In this document: piece by piece, positions 1 through 6,887 of the stretch
Position numbering within the stretch: position 1 is the first letter of the stretch
How the letters are laid out: each line of letters begins with the position of its first letter
Source of the DNA: Chloroflexota bacterium
Lineage (GTDB): Bacteria > Chloroflexota > Limnocylindria > Limnocylindrales > CSP1-4
DNA: 10,588 nucleotides
Assembly: GCA_021789355.1 (NCBI GenBank)
Contig: JAJYJR010000148.1
Coordinates: forward strand, 1 to 10,588
Reading direction: 5' to 3'
Position numbers and translations under genes: made by a program
The notes under the pieces: model-generated
The model's database searches: none
The model's input: the letters and a program-made list of their open reading frames with translations, nothing else
Told to the model about the DNA's origin: nothing

Positions 1-302
1 GGCCCGGATCGGCGAGTCGTGCCACCCGCACGGGACCCACCTTGCGACCGCGCGGCTTGCAGGTGGACCGAACCGCGCCCGCGGACGTTGCAGTTGCGTG
101 GAAAGCCGACCCGCAGCGGCGCCGACCCGTCACCGAGGCAGCGGCGCGCGCCGTGCGTGCGTGCCTGCGTGCTCCACCGGCGGGGGCATCACCCGGACCA
201 TCGGCTCTGCCCCGTGCACCGATCGTCCGGGGCATCCGCAAGTCCCGCTGTTAGGCGGTCCCGCGATCGTGGCGTTCGCTGACCCACACAGCGAGGATTG
301 CG
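1..302. other. Leader region of the first pilus operon, no gene seen
   Basis: I see no convincing gene here. The open frames that cross it have arginine- and proline-rich translations typical of shadow frames in GC-rich DNA. It contains a short run of GTGC-type tetranucleotides at 153-172 (five units, one of them CTGC) and a small hairpin just before the first start codon. It most likely holds the promoter and 5' untranslated region of the tadE-tadE-tadG operon starting at 303. I could not pick out a -35/-10 pair with confidence. It could also contain the end of something that begins to the left of the window. Confidence 0.5.
276..294 (+). promoter_or_regulatory. Small hairpin touching the first ribosome-binding site
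   Basis: TCGCTG (276-281) and CAGCGA (289-294) are perfect inverted repeats around a 7-base loop. The 3' arm shares its last two bases with the GAGGA Shine-Dalgarno sequence at 293-297, which lies 5 bases before the ATG at 303. In the mRNA this stem could partly hide the ribosome site and tune expression of the first tadE-like gene. A 6-bp stem is short for GC-rich DNA, so chance is a real alternative. Confidence 0.3.
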
Positions 303-1112
303 ATGTCGTCCACCACCGTCGCTTCGAGCCCGCCGCGCCGACGGCCGGCCAGGCCACGCCGGACCCAGGGTCAGAGCCTGACCGAGTTCGCGCTGCTGAT
401 CCCCCTGATGTTCCTGATCCTCCTCTTCGGGATCGACTTCGGCCGGGTCTTCCTCGGATGGGTGGAGTTGAACAACGTCGTCCGCGAGGCGGCCAACTTC
501 GCCGCCCAGAACCCGACCGCATGGAACACCACGAACCCCGACACGGGGGCGCAGGCGCAGTACACCAACCTGATCACGCAGGACGCGGCCGGCATCAACT
601 GCGTGCTGCCGAGCCCGCTGCCCACGCCGTCGTTCCCCAACGGTCCGAACGGCGACAACGCCATCGGCCAGCCCGTCAGCGCCAGCGTCACCTGCCGCTT
701 CAGCCTGATCACCCCGGTCATCAGCTCGATCGTGGGCAATCCGCTGCCGGTGAGCGCGACGGCTGCCTTCCCGATCCGCAACGGCGCCATCCTGGGCATC
801 CCGGTCGCCGCGGTCGCCCCGACGGCCTCACCCACCGCCGCCCCGACCGCGACCCCCGCCCCGACCGCCTCAGCCACGGCCACGCCCATTCCGATGTGTA
901 CCGTGCCCAACTTCGGCAACGTCAAGGCCATCAACGCGCAGAGCACCTGGGCCGCGGCGGGGTTCGCCTCGCAGGTCCTCTTCAGCCCGGCCTTCCCGGC
1001 CTCGCCGCCGCCCTCCGGCGGCAACATCAAGGCGCAGTCGCTGGCGGCCAATGCGTCGTATCCGTGCGATGCGTCGACCGCCATCACGGTGACCTGGCAG
1101 ACGCAGCAATGA
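303..1112 (+). CDS. TadE-like pilus protein with C-terminal PASTA-like domain
   Basis: This 269-residue TadE-family pseudopilin-like protein is the first gene of operon 1. The basic N-terminus (residues 11-20 rich in Arg/Pro) leads into GQSLTEF (22-28) and one hydrophobic helix (about 28-50). Gly22 followed by Glu five residues later matches the prepilin-peptidase site of Tad pseudopilins. Behind the helix lie the usual TadE residues (FGR, then VVREAANFAA at 59-68). The protein is longer than a usual TadE of 130-200 residues. After the TadE part comes an Ala/Pro/Thr linker (about 170-197), then a domain opening CTVPNFGNVKAINAQSTWAAAGF (split: CTVPNFG at 199-205; AQSTWAAAGF at 212-221) and ending in a beta-strand-like AITVT. 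That pattern resembles a PASTA repeat; Cys199 and Cys255 may form a disulfide. GAGGA at 293-297 supports the start. The stop overlaps the next start by ATGA. The TadE assignment is firm; the PASTA-like call is by pattern only. Confidence 0.9.
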   Translation: MSSTTVASSPPRRRPARPRRTQGQSLTEFALLIPLMFLILLFGIDFGRVFLGWVELNNVVREAANFAAQNPTAWNTTNPDTGAQAQYTNLITQDAAGINCVLPSPLPTPSFPNGPNGDNAIGQPVSASVTCRFSLITPVISSIVGNPLPVSATAAFPIRNGAILGIPVAAVAPTASPTAAPTATPAPTASATATPIPMCTVPNFGNVKAINAQSTWAAAGFASQVLFSPAFPASPPPSGGNIKAQSLAANASYPCDASTAITVTWQTQQ

Positions 1113-1618
1113 ACCGGCATGCAGCGACCACCTCGACCAAGAATCGGTGGGACGGCCAGGCGCTCGTCGAGTTCGCCCTCGTCTTCCCCGTGCTCGTGTT
1201 CGTCCTGTTCGGGATCTTCGACGTGGGGCGCGCCGTGTACGCCTACAACACCATCGCCAACGCCGCCCGGGAAGGGGCGCGCATCGCCGCGGTCAACCAG
1301 CTCAATCCCGCTACCACCGACACGACCTGCATCGAGAACATGCCGGTCGAGAACCTCGCCAGTCCCAACTGGTCGATCAGGGCCTGCGCCGCGAGCTCGG
1401 CGGTTTCCCTCGGCGTGCAGCCGAGCGCCGTCTCGGTCAGCTACGGCCCGCCCCCCAACACCAGCCTCTCGTGCAGCCCGACGCTGTACGTCGGCTGCAT
1501 CGCGAGCGTGACCGTCTCGTACACGTGGAACCCGGTCACGCCCGTCATCAGCAACCTGCTCGGGCACATCGCGATGACCTCGACCTCGCAGATCCCGATC
1601 GAACGGGTCTTCCCATGA
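1109..1618 (+). CDS. TadE-like pilus pseudopilin (operon 1, second copy)
   Basis: This 169-residue protein has the standard TadE length and layout. A short basic N-terminus is followed by GQALVEF at 16-22, which fits the Tad prepilin-peptidase site with Glu at +5. A single membrane helix spans about 20-42 (FALVFPVLVFVLFGIFDVGRA), then YNTIANAAREGARIAA, the signature stretch of the family. The extracytoplasmic part has four cysteines (74, 93, 122, 130), which could form two disulfides, and ends in beta-type sequence with TPVISNLLG, a motif also present in tadE-like 1 (TPVISSIVG). The start at 1109 is chosen because it overlaps the previous stop as ATGA and places the motif near the N-terminus. 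The much longer open frame upstream has no TadE-like content. No Shine-Dalgarno is visible, so translation is probably coupled to the gene before it. It is likely a minor, membrane-anchored pilus component. Confidence 0.92.
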   Translation: MNRHAATTSTKNRWDGQALVEFALVFPVLVFVLFGIFDVGRAVYAYNTIANAAREGARIAAVNQLNPATTDTTCIENMPVENLASPNWSIRACAASSAVSLGVQPSAVSVSYGPPPNTSLSCSPTLYVGCIASVTVSYTWNPVTPVISNLLGHIAMTSTSQIPIERVFP

Positions 1619-1674
1619 GCAGCGGCAGGCGCCCGAGCACCGCGGCCCTCGGCCGCGCTGGAGGCACGTCATGA
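1615..1674 (+). CDS. Possible 19-codon coupling ORF between tadE and tadG genes
   Basis: A 19-residue ORF, rich in Ser/Gly/Ala/Arg, starts with an ATG overlapping the tadE-like 2 stop (ATGA) and ends with a TGA overlapping the tadG-like 1 ATG (ATGA). It fills the 52-base gap exactly, so ribosomes could pass from gene to gene by termination-reinitiation. It resembles no family I know and has no membrane segment. It may only be a coupling device, or chance: the downstream gene has its own GGAGG at 1660-1664. Confidence 0.3.
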   Translation: MSSGRRPSTAALGRAGGTS

Positions 1675-2975
1675 GCAACAGACTGGTGCGCCATCGCCAC
1701 GGAGCCGCCGGTCAGGCGATGGTCCTGATGGTGGGCGGCATGGTGGGGGTGCTCGCGCTCCTGGCGCTCATCATCGACGGCGGCAACGCCTGGTCGCAGC
1801 AGCGCGTCGTGCAGAACGGCACCGACGCCGCGGCCGAGGCCGGCGCGGTGATCCTGGCCGAGCGCTTCGCGGGCGCCACGCCACCGGCCAGTGGCTGGGA
1901 CGCGGCCGTCCAGAGCGCCATCGCGACCAGCGCGGCCGCGAACGGGCTGACCGTCGATGCCTCCTACTACACGGACGTGTGCGGCATCCCGCTCACCTCC
2001 ACCGGGACGGCCGCCCTGAACGCCGACGGCACGTACGACTTCGCCGCGGCCGACCAGGTGGGCTCCGGGCTGCCCACCATCACCAACACCACGCCCAACT
2101 GCCCGAGCCTGACTGTGGGACCGGTCGCCGGCGTGCTGGTCACCGGACACCGGAGCGTGAGCACCTACGTCGCCGGGGTGGTCGGCGTGACCTCGCTCCG
2201 GATCGGGGCGCAGTCGACTGCGGCCAGCGGCTTCCTGCAGGAATCGTGTTCCGCCGCGCAGGGCGAGGCGTGCGCCGTGCTGCCGATCGCGGTGCCCGTC
2301 AACATCGTCACCTGCGGCGGGAACAACCAGCCGATCTTCCCGGGCGGCCAGTGGGTCGCCGATGGGAAGACCGTGTACAAGGTGCCCCTCTGCAGCAACT
2401 CCCCGGGCAACATCGGCTGGCTCGACTGGACCCCTCCCGGAGGCGGCACCAGCGACATCATCAACGAGATCGTGACCCCCAACAACCCGGCGATCCCGCT
2501 GCCCTCCTGGCAGTACGTGACCTCCACCGGTAACCCCAACACCGCCGGGCTCGAGTCGGCCATCCGCGCCTACGACGGCCAGATCGTGCTGCTGCCGCAG
2601 TTCGACCTCACCTGCAACCCGGGACCCAACCAGAACCCTGACAACACCCAGATCAGCAACCAGACCGCGAACTACGGTTGCCTGAACAGCTCCACCAACG
2701 ACCTGGGCGGCAACGGCCAGAACCAGTGGTACCGGATCCCCAGCTTCGCCCACTTCCAGCTGTGCATCGCCACCGACCCCGACTGCGCCGCGGCAGGTGC
2801 CTCGTACGGCGCCTACATCAACGGCAACAACTCCTCCATCTGCGACACGGGCAACGGCGCCACCTCCTGCCTCGTCGGCAAGTTCGAGAGCATCGTGAGC
2901 TCCGGGACGGTCGGTCCCGGCTACGGTGGCGGCAGCGGGAACAGCAAGGCGGTCGGCGTCCAGCTCATCAAGTAG
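1671..2975 (+). CDS. TadG-like pilus assembly protein, subtype 1
   Basis: This 434-residue protein carries the TadE/G-like N-terminal module: GQAMVLM at 14-20, one membrane helix (about 16-36), then IIDGGNAWSQQRVVQNGTDAAAEAGA (residues 34-59, shown in part: DGGNAW, QNGTDAAAEAGA). In place of the Glu of TadE proteins it has Leu, so processing by prepilin peptidase is doubtful. The rest is predicted to be outside the cytoplasm: a beta-type region with YVAGVVGV, then a cysteine-containing domain (Cys193, 201, 215, 241, 315, 337, 365, 372, 391, 400) rich in Asn/Gly/Ser and ending PGYGGGSGNSKAVGVQLIK. GGAGG at 1660-1664, 6 bases before the ATG, supports the start. It closes operon 1. Its C-terminal half differs from that of the other two TadG-like proteins here, so it is a distinct subtype. 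Its 3' end reappears as a pseudogene at 5922-6157. The exact role of such proteins in the pilus is not established. Confidence 0.88.
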   Translation: MSNRLVRHRHGAAGQAMVLMVGGMVGVLALLALIIDGGNAWSQQRVVQNGTDAAAEAGAVILAERFAGATPPASGWDAAVQSAIATSAAANGLTVDASYYTDVCGIPLTSTGTAALNADGTYDFAAADQVGSGLPTITNTTPNCPSLTVGPVAGVLVTGHRSVSTYVAGVVGVTSLRIGAQSTAASGFLQESCSAAQGEACAVLPIAVPVNIVTCGGNNQPIFPGGQWVADGKTVYKVPLCSNSPGNIGWLDWTPPGGGTSDIINEIVTPNNPAIPLPSWQYVTSTGNPNTAGLESAIRAYDGQIVLLPQFDLTCNPGPNQNPDNTQISNQTANYGCLNSSTNDLGGNGQNQWYRIPSFAHFQLCIATDPDCAAAGASYGAYINGNNSSICDTGNGATSCLVGKFESIVSSGTVGPGYGGGSGNSKAVGVQLIK

Positions 2976-3005
2976 CCGGGGCTCGTCGGGACCGCGGCCC
3001 GGCGG

Positions 3006-3021
3006 GGGCGGCGCAGCGCCC
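3006..3021. terminator. Weak candidate bidirectional terminator hairpin
   Basis: GGGCG (3006-3010) and CGCCC (3017-3021) flank a 6-base loop in the short gap between the convergent tadG-like 1 and transporter genes. Its position suits a terminator serving both strands, but there is no T-run on either side and the stem is only 5 bp, so this is a positional guess. Confidence 0.25.
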
Positions 3022-3029
3022 GGCTGGAC

Positions 3030-4706
3030 TCAGGGCGCGATCGGGGGTGCCGCAGGCTGCCCGCTTCCGGTGGGGTCGACGTACACGTAGCGCCCGCCGC
3101 GCAGCCACGAGGCCGCCGCCGCCACGAGCGTCATGGCCGCCGCCACGCCGAACACGATGTCCAGTGCGTGCCCGAACGGCGCGGCCATGAGCTGCGGGAA
3201 GAAGGCCTTGCCAGCCAGGTCGGCGGCGATCGTCACGGGGACCGCGCTCAGCAGGTGGGCGGGAAGCACGGTGGCCAGCGGGTTGTAGCCGAGCAGGGCC
3301 GCGAAGAGACTCGAGACCGGCGGCAACTTCGCGGCCGCGTCGGCGACCGCGACCGGGACGCCGCGGGACAGCAGGCCCCGCAGCAGGGCGCCCGGAAGAC
3401 TGCCCGACAGGCCGCTGATGAGCAGGGTGAAGAAGACCCCGTTGGAGAGCACGTTGCCGGTCTGCAGGCACATCGAGCGCACCCCGCCCGCGGCGCCCCG
3501 CTCCCGGGCCGGGACGCTGTTCATGATGGCCGCGTTGTTGGGCGAGTTGAACAGCCCGTTGCCGATCCCCATGAGCCCGAGGAGGAGCGCGAAGACGGGA
3601 TACGCGAACAGCACGGGGAGCCGGTCGAGCGCCAGGAAGACCGCCGTCACGAGCAGCATGCCGCCGGTGGTGAAGGGACGCGCCCCGTAGCGGTCCGAGA
3701 GGAAGCCCGAGAGCGGTCCCGCCACCAGGAACCCGACCGTGAGGGGCAGCATCGCGATCCCCGCCCAGAGCGGGGTGTCCGAGTAGGCGTAGCCGTGGAG
3801 GGGCAGCCAGATCCCCTGGAGCCAGATGACGAGCACGAACGAGAGCCCGCCGCGGGCGATGGAGGAGAGCAGCAGCGCCGCGGTGCCCGCGGCGAAGGCG
3901 CGGACGCGGAACAGCGACAGGTCGACCAAGGGCTCCTCGACCCGCGTCTCGAGCCACAGGAACAGGCCGAGCAGCGCCACGCCGCCCGCGAGCAGGGCCA
4001 CGACGAACGGGTTGGTCCAGCGCATGGTGGCGCGGCCGTAGGGCTGGATGCCATAGGTGACCCCGACGAGGAGGGCGGAGAGCGCGGCCGCGAAGGCCAG
4101 GTTGCCCCGCCAGTCGATCCTCGCGTGGGTGATCGTGCCGAGCTCCTCGAGCCGCAGGTACGCCCAGATCGTGCCGACGAGCCCGATCGGGACGCTCACG
4201 AAGAAGACGAGCCGCCAGTTGATCACCGCCAGCAGGTCCCCCGCGAGGAGGCCGATGAACTGGCCCGCGATGACCGCCACCCCGTTGATGCCCAGGGCGA
4301 GCCCGCGCTGGTTGGTGGGGAACGCGTCGGTGATGATGGCCGCCGAATTGGCGAACAGGCAGGCCCCCCCGATCCCCTGGAGCAGGCGGGTGGCGATGAT
4401 CCACTGCGCCCCCTGCGACCCCGTGAACGGGGTAGCCGCGATGAGCAGCGAGCCCACGGTGAAGATCGCGAAGCCCGCGTTGTACATGCGCACCCGGCCG
4501 TGCAGGTCGCCCAGGCGACCGAACGCCACCACCAGGGCGGCGGTCACGAGCTGGTAGCCGGTGAGGGTCCAGAGCAGGTACCCCACGTTGGCCGGGGCCA
4601 GCGGGTTCAGGTGGATCCCGTTGAAGATCGCCGGCAGGGAGATGATCACGATCGATCCATCGATCGAGGACATCAGCGCGCCGAGGGTGGTGTTCGAGAG
4701 CGCCAC
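3030..4706 (-). CDS. MFS transporter, DHA2 (EmrB/QacA-like) family
   Basis: This 558-residue very hydrophobic protein is a proton-driven export permease of the major facilitator superfamily. Near the N-terminus [15 protein letters not shown] (13-27) fits motif D1 of 14-helix drug transporters. [12 protein letters not shown] (63-74) is motif [12 protein letters not shown] (105-115) is motif B with its Arg. In the region of motif C ([13 protein letters not shown], 147-159) the usual Gly-Pro is Gly-Gln. The length suits 14 helices. Substrate cannot be told from sequence. The only conventional start is GTG at 4706, but it has no Shine-Dalgarno, and the in-frame codons just before it read PNYKW, which I associate with the N-terminus of this subfamily, so the true start is probably upstream at a non-standard codon. 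It lies 103 bases after the kinase gene on the same strand, convergent with tadG-like 1, with no obvious tie to the pilus. Confidence 0.9.
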   Translation of the reverse strand: MALSNTTLGALMSSIDGSIVIISLPAIFNGIHLNPLAPANVGYLLWTLTGYQLVTAALVVAFGRLGDLHGRVRMYNAGFAIFTVGSLLIAATPFTGSQGAQWIIATRLLQGIGGACLFANSAAIITDAFPTNQRGLALGINGVAVIAGQFIGLLAGDLLAVINWRLVFFVSVPIGLVGTIWAYLRLEELGTITHARIDWRGNLAFAAALSALLVGVTYGIQPYGRATMRWTNPFVVALLAGGVALLGLFLWLETRVEEPLVDLSLFRVRAFAAGTAALLLSSIARGGLSFVLVIWLQGIWLPLHGYAYSDTPLWAGIAMLPLTVGFLVAGPLSGFLSDRYGARPFTTGGMLLVTAVFLALDRLPVLFAYPVFALLLGLMGIGNGLFNSPNNAAIMNSVPARERGAAGGVRSMCLQTGNVLSNGVFFTLLISGLSGSLPGALLRGLLSRGVPVAVADAAAKLPPVSSLFAALLGYNPLATVLPAHLLSAVPVTIAADLAGKAFFPQLMAAPFGHALDIVFGVAAAMTLVAAAASWLRGGRYVYVDPTGSGQPAAPPIAP

Positions 4707-4809
4707 CCACTTGTAGTTGGGATCGGTGCGGTGCGACCCCAGCGCCCTCGTGAGGCGCCGCTCCCCGGGCGCAGCCGGCCGCGGACTCAGCCCGTTCGTG
4801 GGAGCGCCC

Positions 4810-5475
4810 TCATCGCGGCGCTCGAGCGACCGGGGGAGATCCCGTCGCCGCCGCGGCGAGGCAGCGGGGGATGGCGCCCAGGATGGCGCCCGCGGTTCCC
4901 GTGTGGCCCAGGCGCGCGGTGTTGAGGATCAGGTCGTACAGCGCGCGGTCGCGCCAGTCCACGCCGTACACCTCGCGGACGTAGGCGGCCCGCCGATGGT
5001 CGGTGGCGTGCAGCGCCGCGCGGGCGCTGACCGCGTCGCAGCCCAGGCGCTCCTGGATGGTCCGCACCCGATCGGACTCCGGGGCCCACAGGAAGACGTG
5101 GTAGGCCGACGGCTCGTCGCGCAGCTCCGCGGCGCCGCCGCGCCCGACAATCACCGCGTTGCCGGTGCGGGCCGCCTCCTGCAGGACCGCCCGGGTGAGG
5201 GCGACGATGACCGCGTGATGGTCGATCAGATCGGCGGGCTCGGGCACCCAGCCGCCGGCATCGCTGAGCGGGATGAAGGCGCGCGCCATGCGTTCGACGA
5301 TCGAACGGCCCTGTTCTTCCTCCTGCTCGACCTGGTCGGGTGACAGCGAGGCCCGGTGGGCCACCTCCAGGATGAGCGAGCGATCGACCAGCGCAGCGCC
5401 CAGCTGCGCGGCGAGGCGCGCCCCGATTTCGGCGCCCCCGGACCCATACTCGCGCGCGATCGTGATGACCGGCAT
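4810..5475 (-). CDS. Cytidylate kinase-like family protein
   Basis: This 221-residue cytoplasmic protein opens [18 protein letters not shown], the signature of the cytidylate kinase-like family, a P-loop nucleotide kinase relative. REYGSGG (8-14) stands where CMP kinase has its GxGSGK loop; the loop lysine is absent, as I recall for this family. Further matches are [10 protein letters not shown] (105-114), [14 protein letters not shown] (127-140), and the C-terminal [28 protein letters not shown] region (159-186), with the Arg, Tyr and Asp residues typical of the lid and acceptor side. The real phosphate acceptor is not known for most members; CMP phosphorylation is a family-based guess. The start at ATG 5475 is chosen because the family begins right there, and GAAGGGG (5490-5484) lies 8 bases before it; the open frame runs further upstream without family resemblance. 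The transporter follows 103 bases downstream on the same strand and could be co-transcribed. Confidence 0.88.
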   Translation of the reverse strand: MPVITIAREYGSGGAEIGARLAAQLGAALVDRSLILEVAHRASLSPDQVEQEEEQGRSIVERMARAFIPLSDAGGWVPEPADLIDHHAVIVALTRAVLQEAARTGNAVIVGRGGAAELRDEPSAYHVFLWAPESDRVRTIQERLGCDAVSARAALHATDHRRAAYVREVYGVDWRDRALYDLILNTARLGHTGTAGAILGAIPRCLAAAATGSPPVARAPR

Positions 5476-5921
5476 GTCGATCGCCCCTTCGGCACTGCGA
5501 CAGGCCCGCTGATCCCCGCATGCTGATCGCGGCGGCCCTGGCCCGCCAAGAGGCAGCCGCGCGGTCGCCGCGGGCCGAATGGCATGCTCGCAGGCTGGCG
5601 ATGCCGGCAGTCTGCTCGCACAGATGACCGGTACTCTGCGGTCGGCCGGTGACCACGCCGGTGCGGGGCGCAGCCGTGCGGGTGCCCGGTTCGGGCACCC
5701 GCACGTGCCCTCCCCGGCCAGCGGCGACCGCCGCCGGGGTCGCGGTCTTCCAGGCCGCCAGCAGGGTGACGAGGGCCAGCTGCCGGCCCGCCGGGGGGCG
5801 ACCCCCGTTCCCCGTCCGTCGATCCCCGATCCCCCTGCAGACTGCCTGCCGGCGTCTTCGACCTGCAGCTCCGGGAGGTGGTGCACGGCGAGCTCTGCTG
5901 CCTGAGCTTCCGCCTCCCCGC
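5476..5921. other. Spacer upstream of the kinase gene, no intact gene seen
   Basis: Open frames on both strands cross this stretch but their translations are proline/arginine-rich shadows without family features. It should contain the kinase promoter, which I cannot place. It has a perfect hairpin (separate entry). From about 5855 short patches such as TTCGACCT followed by TGCA resemble tadG-like 1 near 2600-2620, so the decayed tadG copy may begin here, but this similarity is too patchy to call. Confidence 0.5.
5675..5705. repeat. Perfect 13-bp inverted repeat with 5-base loop
   Basis: CGTGCGGGTGCCC (5675-5687) and its exact reverse complement (5693-5705) flank the loop GGTTC. This is the strongest stem-loop I found in the window. 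Neither strand has a following T-run, and no visible gene reads into it, so it is not an ordinary intrinsic terminator. It sits 200 bases upstream of the kinase start and could be a regulatory hairpin, a REP-like element or a recombination remnant. I saw no second copy in the window. Confidence 0.7.
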
Positions 5922-6157
5922 GGCTGCCTGACCAGCTCCACCAACGACCTGGACGGCAACGGCCAGAGCCAGTGGTACGGGATCCCCAGCTTCACCGGCA
6001 ACGGGGCCAGATCCTGCCTGGTCGGCACGTTCGAGCGCATCGTGAGCTCCGGGATGGTCGGTCCGGGCGACGGCGGAGGCAGCGGCAACAGCAAGGCGGC
6101 CGGCGTCCAGCTCACCAAGTGGGCGGCGCACGTCGGGACCGCGGCAAGCCCGGCGGG
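5922..6157 (+). pseudogene. Decayed copy of the 3' end of tadG-like 1
   Basis: Codons 5922-6122 read GCLTSSTNDLDGNGQSQWYG and then on to KAAGVQLTKW, closely matching tadG-like 1 from residue 336 to its end. By eye about nine bases in ten agree. Compared with the original, 33 codons are missing cleanly and in frame (residues 360-392, bases 2748-2846), and the stop TAG has become TGG (6120-6122). Similarity continues beyond the stop: the 15 bases 2984-2998 recur exactly at 6131-6145, and matching goes on to about 6157. The copy has no start, no membrane helix and no upstream two-thirds. More of the base differences change an amino acid than leave it unchanged, consistent with lost constraint. 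With the stop gone, its frame runs open into tadE-like 3, so an automated caller may wrongly fuse the two. Confidence 0.85.
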
Positions 6158-6164
6158 AACGAGA

Positions 6165-6180
6165 CGCCCCACGAGGGGCG
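6165..6180. repeat. Short GC hairpin downstream of the pseudogene
   Basis: CGCCCC (6165-6170) and GGGGCG (6175-6180) pair around ACGA. It lies where the small hairpin of tadG-like 1 lies relative to its gene end, so it may be a relic of that element. No T-run follows. The stem is short and could be chance. Confidence 0.25.
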
Positions 6181-6368
6181 GGGCAGCGACGCGATCCCCC
6201 TTGCCAGGGATCGGTGCATTCCGCCGCTGCACCGGCTTGGGTCCGCGCTTTGCGCTGGCTCGTGACGTGGTGCGGCGCGGCAACGTCTGCAAGCTCGTTC
6301 GTAAGGTTGCCGGTACACACTCCGTGTCGCGTCCCCAGCATTTCCCTTGTTCGTCCTGTCGAGCGAGT

Positions 6369-6887
6369 ATGTCCCTGAGCGTCCATCGCGAGCGCGGCCA
6401 GGCGGTCACTGAATTCGCACTGATCCTGCCCGTCGCCCTGCTTCTGGTCTTGGGTATTGGCGACTTCGCCCGCTTCTACACCGACACCATCGCCGTGGAG
6501 GCAGGGGCGCGCGAGGCGGCCGACTATGGCGCCTTCTACTCGTCGAACTGGACCGCTTTGAATACACCGATCACGGCCGCCGAGATGGAACGACGCGCCT
6601 GTGACGCTGCCTCGAACCTGCCCGGCTATGCCGAGCCCGCGGGCACCGTCAACCACGCGACGTGCACGAACCCCTCCTTCAGCTACGAGTTGATCGCACC
6701 GGCCGGCATCACCGACTGCTCCCTGGCGGCGAACAACCCACCCTGCACTGTCCGCGTGACGCTGACCTACACGTTCACGACGTTCGTTGGCGCGGTTTGT
6801 GTCCCGGGCACGCCACTGTGCCTCCCGAGCAACCTCACGATTACCAAGCAGAGCAGCTACGCCGTGTCGAACTTCCCGTCACCATGA
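6369..6887 (+). CDS. TadE-like pilus pseudopilin (operon 2, first copy)
   Basis: This 172-residue TadE-family protein opens operon 2. A nine-residue basic N-terminus precedes GQAVTEF (10-16), with Gly10 and Glu at +5 as in Tad pseudopilin processing sites. One helix follows (about 14-36, FALILPVALLLVLGIGDFARF), then VEAGAREAADYGAF, the family's post-helix stretch. The outer part has six cysteines (78, 99, 117, 126, 144, 151) and a beta-type end (TVRVTLTYTFTTF), and the helix is followed by aromatic residues (FYTDT, FYSSNW). The ATG at 6369 is chosen because it puts the motif at the right distance. The frame is open back to 5649, but that part is the pseudogene and spacer. The ribosome site is weak (GAG at 6365-6367 is too close). 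The stop overlaps the next start as ATGA. Confidence 0.9.
   Translation: MSLSVHRERGQAVTEFALILPVALLLVLGIGDFARFYTDTIAVEAGAREAADYGAFYSSNWTALNTPITAAEMERRACDAASNLPGYAEPAGTVNHATCTNPSFSYELIAPAGITDCSLAANNPPCTVRVTLTYTFTTFVGAVCVPGTPLCLPSNLTITKQSSYAVSNFPSP

Noticed and set aside
153..172. GTGC tetranucleotide run as a tandem-repeat phase-variation site
   Set aside because: Only five units, one of them imperfect, outside any gene and common in DNA of this composition.
371..1678. Long minus-strand open frame of 435 codons opposite tadE-like 1 and 2
   Set aside because: It lies exactly antisense to two clear TadE genes; its translation is charged and low-complexity with no family features, as expected of GC-rich shadow frames.
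3168..4925. Plus-strand open frame of 585 codons opposite the transporter
   Set aside because: Its product is almost all Arg/Glu/Gln/Gly/Asp, the mirror of membrane-helix codons on the other strand. The minus-strand MFS motifs are unambiguous.
4787..6409. Minus-strand frames of 540 and 476 codons across the spacer
   Set aside because: They are out of frame with the kinase and antisense to the tadG remnant and the tadE-like 3 start, with no family features.
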